DNA from: JBAZUK01 sp041661445
GTDB taxonomy: Bacteria > Chlamydiota > Chlamydiia > Chlamydiales > SM23-39
Reading direction: 5' to 3'
DNA: 64,000 nt
Assembly (NCBI GenBank): GCA_041661445.1
Contig: JBAZUK010000003.1
Span: 135,928-199,927, forward strand
Shown: positions 56,991 to 64,000 of the stretch, in pieces
Layout: each line of letters begins with the position of its first letter
How positions within the stretch are numbered: position 1 is the stretch's first letter
Notes under the pieces: model-generated
The model's database searches: none
What the model saw: the letters and a program-made list of their open reading frames with translations, nothing else
Told to the model about the DNA's origin: nothing
Translations under genes and position numbers: made by a program

Positions 56991-58373
56991 ATGACTATTG
57001 ATAACTGTTCCATATGTTTACAACCAGTTACAGAAACAACTTCTCTAAACAATCTTGAATTAAGTTATGATCCTAAAAAAAATTTAGTCTATTTTAAAAT
57101 ACAGCAATCTTGTGCGCATTTATTCTGTAATGACTGTATCCGTGGATGGACATATGCTTCTGCAAATATACCAAAACATCTATGTCCAAATTGTAAAGTT
57201 CAATATACCTACTTGAATTTTATGGATACGAGCGCAACTGATAAAAAAACCAAAATTGTTTACACTCAAACTTTAAACAATTTGTCAGAAGATGAATTAA
57301 TATCATTTTTAACTAGCTTTGTTTTAGACGGACAGGCTGAGCTTATGATAAAAATGATCAAAGATAAACAATGTAATGTCCCCTTAAAAAAATTAATAGA
57401 TAAATTAATTGAATCTCAATGTTTAACAGTTGCTGAGAAACTTTGCTCTGAATTATCATCCGATGATGAAAAATCAAGATATTTAGCTGGTATCTCAAAA
57501 AGCTATATATCTACAAGTTTACAATGCGCCATTAGAGCTGCCAATGATATTCCCGATAAATTTTTGAAAGCTATGGCCTTGTTTGAAGTTGCTAAAGCTT
57601 ATATTTCAAAAGGTGAAATGGAAGCAGCTCTACTTTTTTTGAGCAATGCAGTAATAATCGCAAATGAAATGCTTAATAACGATGAAAAATCTTTAGCTTT
57701 ATTACAAATAACTTATGAGTATATCAAGATACAACACTTAGCAGAAGCAAAGACCGCATCAGATAAAATTCCTAATGATTTTGTAAGAACTAATGCTCTG
57801 ACAGAAATTTCTAGAGGATATTTTGAAAATAACGATTTGACTAAAGCTAAAGACTTATTGACAGAAGCTGAAAAAATTGCAGACGAACTGTCATATGAAA
57901 TAACAGATAAGAAGTTTTCAGATTCAGATGAAAAATCTTCAGCTTTATCAGCTATTGCCAGTGCGTATGTATCAGCCAAAAACTTTGATGAAGCAAATAG
58001 AATAACAAACAAAATCTCAAATAAATCTTTAAAAATTGAAGTCATGTTCGAAATAGCTGAAGCTTATATCAAAGAGAACAAAACTCCAGAAGCTTCCCAT
58101 ACGTTAAATACCCTTGAAAAATTAGCTAAAGAAATCTCCGAAGAAGGCATTGATGCTGATTCACAAGAACCTGATGAAAAATCTAAAATATTGTCAAAAA
58201 TTGTAGATAAATATTTATCTATAAATAACTTTGTTGAAGCGCAAAGAGTATTAAATTCAATACCGAATAAACTCTCAAAATATACTGCACAATATGATAT
58301 GGAAATAAAAAAGTTTAAATTCGATCATAATGCTAGAGTAAAAAAAATAATTGAATCTTTAACTGAACAATAA
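56991..58373 (+). CDS. Second RING-finger protein with TPR-like repeats (paralogue)
   Basis: This 460-residue paralogue keeps all RING ligands: Cys6, Cys9, Cys41, His43, Cys46, Cys49, Cys65 and Cys68, with Trp53 after CIRG. The first pair and the centre have the same spacing as in the upstream gene, and the order is C3HC4. The C-terminal part holds repeats such as RAANDIPDKFLKAMALFEVA, ASDKIPNDFVRTNALTEIS and RITNKISNKSLKIEVMFEIA, the same pattern as the paralogue. It is likely a second E3-ligase-type effector, possibly with a different target because the repeats have diverged. AAGGA precedes the ATG by about 9 bases. It is convergent with cysS through a shared terminator. There is no signal peptide or membrane segment. 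Confidence 0.87.
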   Translation: MTIDNCSICLQPVTETTSLNNLELSYDPKKNLVYFKIQQSCAHLFCNDCIRGWTYASANIPKHLCPNCKVQYTYLNFMDTSATDKKTKIVYTQTLNNLSEDELISFLTSFVLDGQAELMIKMIKDKQCNVPLKKLIDKLIESQCLTVAEKLCSELSSDDEKSRYLAGISKSYISTSLQCAIRAANDIPDKFLKAMALFEVAKAYISKGEMEAALLFLSNAVIIANEMLNNDEKSLALLQITYEYIKIQHLAEAKTASDKIPNDFVRTNALTEISRGYFENNDLTKAKDLLTEAEKIADELSYEITDKKFSDSDEKSSALSAIASAYVSAKNFDEANRITNKISNKSLKIEVMFEIAEAYIKENKTPEASHTLNTLEKLAKEISEEGIDADSQEPDEKSKILSKIVDKYLSINNFVEAQRVLNSIPNKLSKYTAQYDMEIKKFKFDHNARVKKIIESLTEQ

Positions 58374-58378
58374 AAATC

Positions 58379-58416
58379 AAGCCAAAATAAGAACGTTTTA
58401 ATATTTATTTTGGCTT
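58379..58416. terminator. Bidirectional terminator between the RING gene and cysS
   Basis: AAGCCAAAATAA at 58379-58390 pairs exactly with 58405-58416 over 12 bases, with a 14-base loop. It lies 5 bases after the RING gene stop and 7 before the cysS stop, so it can serve both. Confidence 0.75.
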
Positions 58417-58423
58417 AATAAAT

Positions 58424-59848
58424 TTATTTTTTCTTAAGTCTTGCACCATCAGGCATATCTTCAATAACATAACCCATATCTAAGATGAAGTCTCTAAGCT
58501 CATCTGCAAGATCAAAATTCTTATTCTTTCTAGCCTCTTTTCTTTTTTCAAAAGCTTCGGTAACGTTTTGAGGAATTGTTTGGTTTTCATCTATAAAAAC
58601 GCAGCCTAATATCTCATCGATTTCAGTAAATAAGTCTATGACATTCTGGGCTTCAATTTTGGATATTTTCTTATCATCAATGAGATGATTGATTTCCCTA
58701 ATCAAGTCAAATACTGAAGCCAGGGCAACAGAAATATTTAAATCATCTGATAAAGCCTCTTTAAAATTCATTCTGGTTTTTTGCAAAACATCAGCAATCA
58801 GATTAAATGATGACTCAGTGTTTATCGACTTTAATCTCTGTATAAAATCTTTTATTCTTTGAATTGATGCTTTTGCAGCCTTTAGTCCGTCAAAAGTAAA
58901 ATTTAACTGGGTTCTATAGTGGGTATGCAACAGCATATATCTTACTTCAGCGCCGGTAAAATCCATCGAAAGCAAATCTCTTAATGTATAAAAATTTCCA
59001 AGACTTTTGGACATCTTTTTACCGTCTACTATTAAATGCTCGCAATGTGCCCAGTGAAACACAAATGGTTTGCCGGTAAAGGATTCAGATTGGGCAATTT
59101 CATTTTCATGGTGCGGGAACATATTATCTACTCCGCCGCAATGGATATCCAATGTTTCGCCTAAAAGTTTAATTGACATTGCAGAACATTCAATATGCCA
59201 GCCAGGCCTTCCCTTTCCAAATGGACTATTCCAGAAAATATTACCATCTCTGGTTTCATCATATGCTTTCCAGAGGACAAAATCAGAAGCATTTTCTTTA
59301 TCATATTCATCAGCGGATATTCTCTCGGATGCTCCCATTTTTAAATTTTTTAAATCTAAATGAGACAATTTTCCATATTCAGGGAATTTTTCAATTGAAA
59401 AATATATACTTCCATCAACTCCTTTATAAGCAATTTTTTTATCTATTAATTTCATGATTATATCAATCATATAATCGATATGCTGAGTTGCTCTGGGATA
59501 ATATTCCGCTTTTTGTATATTTAATGTAGATAGGTCTTGTAGGAAAGCTTGTCTAAATGGCTCTGTATATTCCAGAAGCGACATTTTTTTATTTAACGCC
59601 CCTTTAATCGTTTTGTCATCGATATCAGTGATATTCATTACCTGCAGTAAATCAAAACTAAAATATTTTAACGTTCTTCTTAAAAGATCTTCAAAAACAT
59701 AGGTTCTGAAATTACCGATATGAGCGTAGTCATATATAGTAGGTCCGCAGGTATACATTTTAATTGTTTTCCCATCATGAGGAATAATACTTTCCTTTTG
59801 TCTTGACATTGTGTTAAAAAGCTTCAAATAATAAGTTTTATTTTGCAT
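58424..59848 (-). CDS. cysS: Cysteinyl-tRNA synthetase
   Basis: CysRS attaches cysteine to tRNA-Cys. The class I signatures are present: HIGH-type motif as AHIGN in GPTIYDYAHIGNFRTYVFEDL, the zinc-site residues Cys and His in MYTCGP, WHIECSAMS and HCGGVDNMFPHHENE, and KMSKS in GKKMSKSLGNF. At 474 residues the size is standard. The start lies 3 bases after the stop of the upstream Aas-like gene on the same strand, so the two are probably one operon. The AAGGA near the end of the aas gene is the likely ribosome binding site. Together with lysS it brackets the RING gene pair. Confidence 0.97.
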   Translation of the reverse strand: MQNKTYYLKLFNTMSRQKESIIPHDGKTIKMYTCGPTIYDYAHIGNFRTYVFEDLLRRTLKYFSFDLLQVMNITDIDDKTIKGALNKKMSLLEYTEPFRQAFLQDLSTLNIQKAEYYPRATQHIDYMIDIIMKLIDKKIAYKGVDGSIYFSIEKFPEYGKLSHLDLKNLKMGASERISADEYDKENASDFVLWKAYDETRDGNIFWNSPFGKGRPGWHIECSAMSIKLLGETLDIHCGGVDNMFPHHENEIAQSESFTGKPFVFHWAHCEHLIVDGKKMSKSLGNFYTLRDLLSMDFTGAEVRYMLLHTHYRTQLNFTFDGLKAAKASIQRIKDFIQRLKSINTESSFNLIADVLQKTRMNFKEALSDDLNISVALASVFDLIREINHLIDDKKISKIEAQNVIDLFTEIDEILGCVFIDENQTIPQNVTEAFEKRKEARKNKNFDLADELRDFILDMGYVIEDMPDGARLKKK

Positions 59849-59851
59849 ATT

Positions 59852-62546
59852 TTATTCAATCCTTGACTGCAAGTATCTATAATCTATTTTTCCTGTACCC
59901 ATAAGAGGTATTGTATCTATATTTTTTACTTCTGATATTTTTACCAGATTAGAAAAGCCAGCTTCTTTTAAGATCAAATTGGCTTCGTTTTTTGTTAATT
60001 GAGTAGTTGTAAATAATATAAGATTTGTCCGATTTCCATCAATCTCTTCTGCGCATACTGCTACTATTGGAGCTTCCGGCTGCAGATTCATTCTTCTGAT
60101 TATTTCTTCTGAAATCACTTCTTCCACTGCACCCAGACTTACCATTTCTCCGGCAATTTTAGAAAACCTTTTTAATCTTCCGGAAAGAATTAAGTTTCCA
60201 TCTTTGTCCAGATATCCTAAATCACCTGTCCTATACCATTTTTCGTTGTTTATCTGTATAAAAGGATTTTTATCTTCAGCTAAATACCCGCTGAATACAT
60301 TTGACCCTTTAACACAAATCTCACCTTCTTTATGTTTATCAATTAATTGATCTGTCTCAGGATTAATAATACAAAGTTCTATATCTCCAACTGTTTTTCC
60401 AACACCATTTTTTTTGTTCTCCTGATAAGTTTATTGAGATAATTGGAGCGCATTCAGTTATTCCGTAGCCTTCGACCAATATTTGCCCGCCATTTAATTT
60501 TTTAACTTTTTCATAAACATCTTTTGGAGTTTTTTCAGCGCCGCTAACGAATAATCTTATTGTTTTGACCTGATCTTTAGTTGCGATTTGAAGCAAAGAT
60601 TTTAAAAAGCTTGGTGCTGAACAGAGAATGGTAATCTTCCATCTATCAATCCCTTCCGCTAAAGAATAACTATCTGTCGGATCAGGGAAATATGCAACCT
60701 TTAAACCTGAAAGTATCGGCAAAATTCCAGCTACGGAAAAACCAAAGGAATGAAAAGGCGGCAATATTCCATAAAAAATATCCGATGATTTTAAATCGGC
60801 ATATTCAATTGCCCCGGTTTGATTAGATAAAATATTTTTGTGTGTTAAGGGCACTGCCTTGGGAGCAGCTTCTGTTCCGGAAGTAAACAAAATAACAGCC
60901 GCATCATTTTCAGAAACCTTATCTAAGTCTAAACTTTTTAATAAACTCTTTGTAGATTTATAAGATCTGAAAAGAGTTAATATCTTTTCTTTTTTAGATA
61001 TTCTTTTTTTCAAGTCTTCAAGATAATATATTTTTTTTGTCAATGATCCGAATTCAACGTTGGACAATCTCTCTAAGAATTTCCAGGAAGTGATTACACA
61101 CGATGCTTGAGAAACTTGCATCATGTGATTTAAATTTCTAGGTCCTAATGTCCAATTCAGCATCACCGGAATTTTGTTAGCCAAATAAGTAGCAAATATT
61201 ACCAGATAAGCTCCGATTGAAGCAGGAAGAAGAATTGCAACATATTTTCCAGGCAACTTTTTTAATTCCTGAGAAAAAGCCAATGCTGCCAGTTTCATAT
61301 CTTTATAATTCAAAACTCCTATCAAATCATCTCCGCATGCAATCGAACTACCCATTTTTTCACAGGAATTTAAAAAAGCTTCAGCTATAGTTTTTCCAAT
61401 AGGGGTAAAGCACTCGGGTCTTTCTTTTTCTTCCGGCCACTTATACACAGATACTTCTTCAGCTTTTCTTTTAACAATTTTTTTCTTTCCTTCAGCAAAC
61501 TCAACAACATCCCTTACGGTCTGCAGATCTTCCGGATGAAGAGCCGGTATTTCATAATGTACGCTTAGAAATGTAATTACCTCGGCAATATCTAGAGAAT
61601 CAAGACCAAGATCTTGAGCTAAATCCTGCTGAAGTGAAATATTTGATTCTTTATTTTTTGAGATTTTAGCTAGCTCTGCAAAAACTTCTTCTTCAAGCTT
61701 CGAAGATGTGCCATTTCTCTCTATTGATTTTTTCACCTCTATTCTTGGAAGTTTTAAAACTAATTCTTTAAATGGACTATATGAAACTAGAAAAGCTGGT
61801 TCTGAAGAAACAATATTTCCATCCTTATCAGGGTATCTGTTATACCAATTCTCCAAATATTTATTAATTTCCAGCCTTGTGCCGTTTTTGGGAAAATCCT
61901 GAGGCTGAGCTTCAATTTCAATTAACACTTTCCTTCTCGGCATAAAAAATACAAAAGCTTTAAAAAGATATTTTATTCCTCTTACCACCATGCTTTTAAA
62001 ATCAGGAGAGCCGTTCGTATAGGCTCTTGAAAAACTGCTGCCCCATAAACCTGTCGTTCTAATTAATACAATATTTACATTCGGACATTCGCTTATTATT
62101 GAATGAGTAGCAGAAGCTCCTCCAACAATCTCTTTGCCGGTATGTTTTAATCTGCCTGCAGGATAAATTAAAAAATTATCTCCAGCTTTTATACCATCAA
62201 TTATTTCTGCAATAGTTTCTTTTGCTTTTTCAAGCTTGATCTCATTTAGTGAAGTATCAAAATTAGGTATTGGCAATGCCCTGGCCAATTTCATCAGAAA
62301 ACTTATTCCGGATTGCTGGAAAATATATTCAACTACAATAGGTCTCATTTTGTATTTTGGCCAAAGATATAAAGCGATCAGAATAGGATCAATATGAGCT
62401 GAATGATTCGGCAAAAACAAAACCCCATAATCTTTGTTAAATTTATTCTTTTTTAGTTGATCCAACCCTTGTATTTTAACTGAGTATCTTAAACGAATAA
62501 CTAATCTTCCAAAAAAACAGATTAATGTTGCTAATAACCAATGCAT
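59852..62546 (-). pseudogene. aas: Aas-like acyltransferase/ACP/acyl-ACP synthetase, frameshifted at a poly-A run
   Basis: The first frame (62546-60363) has a PlsC acyltransferase (NHSAHID, H48-x4-D53; YPAGRLKHTG) in residues 1-250. An acyl-carrier module follows at about 290-350, with a GLDSLD phosphopantetheine site (Ser317), and then an adenylate-forming ligase domain (ILFTSGTEAAPKAVPLTHKN). At 60408-60415 eight T's on the plus strand (A8 in the gene) break the frame after about residue 713, and 14 wrong residues precede a stop. Reading A7 restores NGVGKTVGDIELCIINP and continues open to 59852, giving an intact protein of about 898 residues with the missing C-terminal ligase part (YRTGDLGYLDKDGN, AGEMVSLGAVEEV). 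It should activate host fatty acids and acylate lysophospholipids. Error, slippage or real decay cannot be separated here. AAAGGG precedes the ATG. Confidence 0.85.
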
Positions 62547-62901
62547 TGTGCCCTTTATTTTTTATTTATAAATACTATTTTATACTTTTTTTTAAATAAA
62601 ACAAAACCAAAAAACCCTCCAGTCTTAGAAGAAAGCTGGCTATAGTAAAGTCAACTTAAATATATTTTTTTAATAATTTAATATTTTTCCAATTTATTAT
62701 TCACAGTTTTGAGTTCTATAGTTTGATAATAGCAACTAAATTTTTTATTATAAGAAAACCAAAAATTCACTTTAAAAATAATTAAAAAAGACGAAATGAT
62801 CTGAAAATTTGCAAGAACAAAATCATTAAGAAAATAAGTAAAAACCCAAACAATCAGTTTTTTAATGATCTATTAAAAAAAATTTATACTGATATTAGTA
62901 T
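62547..62901. other. AT-rich intergenic region, promoter side of aas
   Basis: About 355 bases with no gene. On the minus strand a hairpin (62619-62639) is followed by TTTTTT. The rest is A/T-rich with TATAAA/TAAAAT-like sequence around 62570-62585 that could be a -10 for the aas-cysS operon, but no consensus -35 was found. Confidence 0.35.
62609..62639 (-). terminator. Possible terminator of the minus-strand gene at the window end
   Basis: On the minus strand CCAGCTTT and AAGACTGG pair with a mismatch around a 5-base loop (62619-62639) and are followed by AGGG and six T's. It is 260 bases after the stop at 62902, so it is tentative. Confidence 0.35.
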
Positions 62902-64000
62902 TTAATTTTTCAAATATTTTAAAAAATTTACCTTAGGATTTGCTAACAGCTCTTTAGCTAGAAGATCCGCTCGAAGAACACCTGCTTTTGTGTAAAAGGT
63001 GGATAAATAAGCTGATTTTTCACTTTCATCACCCATTAAGCTGCTTTGTACCCACAAATTTGTTTTGGAATCAAAATCTTCGGGAATATTTTCTTTAAGA
63101 AAATCTATAACCAAGTCTAAAAAGCTGCTATTTCTCTTTATCTCTTCAGCTAAACTTTCTATTATTGCTTGAACATCATAATCTTTTTCTATTTCGCTTA
63201 AGATAGCAGTAACTTGTTTATCCGTTAATAACGTAAAAGGATCTGAAAAACTTTTGTTTTTTGCTAAACCCGACAGTTCTTTAATCTTATCAAAATCATT
63301 TAGAATATGCGGATTTGTGAGATCAAAATCAACTCCTTTTTCTCTCAATACTTCTATCATATGTCTTTCTATAAAAGATGTTTTAAGATCTATCAGGCAT
63401 TGTTTAATACGACCTTCTATACTTGCATTTTGCATGTCAGCGCTTACTTGATCATAAATATGATCAATCTCATCTTTATAACGTGTTCCGCATGCATGTC
63501 CTGCAGCGCCGAGTCTAAATAGCACTTCCGCAACTTCTTTTGGATCTTTACTGTTTCTTAGAAATTCAATTATATGGCTCATTCGTAAATTCAAATATTC
63601 ATAATAAGCTTTTAATTCTTCAGCGTTTTCAGCTTTTGGAGACCCCAAAAAACCATCTTTAGCATCAAGATGACCTACAATCAAACTTAATCCTTGAAGA
63701 GCTGTATCTTTTTGCTCATCAAAAGTTTTATTACCGTAATCATCTGAGTTTTTCTTTAATTCTTGAATGGATTCGGGAGCAACATAATTTAAAGCATCAG
63801 TTTTAGAAAAATCTAAATTATCAAATAACTCAATTAAACCGCTGGGTCTATAGTCTTTTATTTCTTGAATAGGTGAAGATTCTTTAAGAACCCTTGGAAC
63901 AACAGCAAGGGGCTGAAATTTCACACCAATATCTTTAGATATCCTGCCTTTTTGATCCTGAGTTAATAAATCATATAAAAATGTTGGATTATCTATTGAA
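62902..64000 (-). CDS. Hypothetical protein, 5' end outside the window
   Basis: The frame is open past the last base of the window, so the GTG at 63924 is not a convincing start and at least 365 residues belong to the gene. The protein is helix-rich, charged and soluble, with no signal or membrane segment in the visible part. Blocks such as LSLIVGHLDAKDGFLGSPKAENAEELKAYYEYL and GAAGHACGTRYKDEIDHIYDQV look like an all-helical domain. I do not recognise a family. It could be a secreted chlamydial effector with a helical fold, but nothing specific supports this. It is followed by about 355 bases and then the aas-cysS operon on the same strand. Confidence 0.65.
   Translation of the reverse strand, partial: SIDNPTFLYDLLTQDQKGRISKDIGVKFQPLAVVPRVLKESSPIQEIKDYRPSGLIELFDNLDFSKTDALNYVAPESIQELKKNSDDYGNKTFDEQKDTALQGLSLIVGHLDAKDGFLGSPKAENAEELKAYYEYLNLRMSHIIEFLRNSKDPKEVAEVLFRLGAAGHACGTRYKDEIDHIYDQVSADMQNASIEGRIKQCLIDLKTSFIERHMIEVLREKGVDFDLTNPHILNDFDKIKELSGLAKNKSFSDPFTLLTDKQVTAILSEIEKDYDVQAIIESLAEEIKRNSSFLDLVIDFLKENIPEDFDSKTNLWVQSSLMGDESEKSAYLSTFYTKAGVLRADLLAKELLANPKVNFLKYLKN

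Noticed and set aside
59070..59457. Plus-strand frames inside cysS
   Set aside because: They are antisense to a full cysteinyl-tRNA synthetase with HIGH and KMSKS motifs, and they overlap each other.
59852..60145. Separate 97-residue gene downstream of aas
   Set aside because: The frame is open far upstream of the internal Met and continues the aas ligase domain, so it is the frameshifted 3' part.
1..64000. tRNA, rRNA or ncRNA genes in the intergenic gaps
   Set aside because: No T-loop consensus (GGTTCGAATCC type), cloverleaf or rRNA-like segment was seen in any gap. A tRNAscan or Rfam run would be decisive.

Overview
The window reads as a chromosome piece from a member of the phylum Chlamydiota, probably an environmental, amoeba- or arthropod-associated lineage rather than a Chlamydia pathogen. 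The evidence is the gene content and order: a compact aroA-aroK-aroC-aroB-aroDE operon with fused 3-dehydroquinate dehydratase/shikimate dehydrogenase, a PreP-like M16 protease next to an HtrA protease, an FtsY without the long acidic N-terminal domain, priA translationally coupled to a poorly conserved protein, and lysS and cysS close together. From memory these are chlamydial neighbourhoods. The DNA is strongly AT-rich by eye, except in the two large secreted-protein genes, which look clearly richer in G+C.

Layout. Positions 1-9.2 kb hold housekeeping genes (C-terminus of an FAD-dependent dehydrogenase, a flavin-reductase-like protein, PIN-PhoH ATPase, RmuC, PssA) mixed with small lineage-type proteins: a repeat peptide, a SWIM-like zinc protein, a double-SH3b envelope protein, a coiled-coil protein, a 32-residue acidic peptide and a lysine-rich protein. 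From 9.5 to 41 kb lies an envelope/secretion region: a 1,224-residue filamentous-haemagglutinin-type exoprotein, the M16 protease, HtrA, a secreted Asp-box (sialidase-like) protein, and a giant 6,579-residue two-partner-secretion exoprotein directly behind its TpsB transporter. A lipoprotein-like gene, a site-2-protease-type M50 protein, ftsY, a coupled hypothetical and priA follow (41-47.5 kb). A decayed AAA/DUF4143 remnant separates priA from the shikimate operon (48-53.4 kb, minus strand). lysS diverges from aroA.

Between lysS and cysS sit two paralogous genes that each encode an intact eukaryote-type C3HC4 RING finger followed by TPR-like helical repeats. These are the best candidates for host-directed effectors (E3 ubiquitin ligases). 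The end of the window carries cysS in an operon with an unusual three-domain Aas-like gene (acyltransferase, built-in acyl-carrier domain, acyl-ACP synthetase) that is frameshifted at a run of eight A residues, and the 3' part of an unrecognised gene that runs off the edge.

How the parts fit: the shikimate genes make chorismate; PssA and Aas serve phospholipid synthesis and fatty-acid use; M16, HtrA, TpsB and the exoproteins form an envelope and surface-adhesion group; the RING pair probably acts in the host. No rRNA, tRNA, CRISPR array or intact insertion sequence was seen. All functional statements come from reading motifs; no database search was run.
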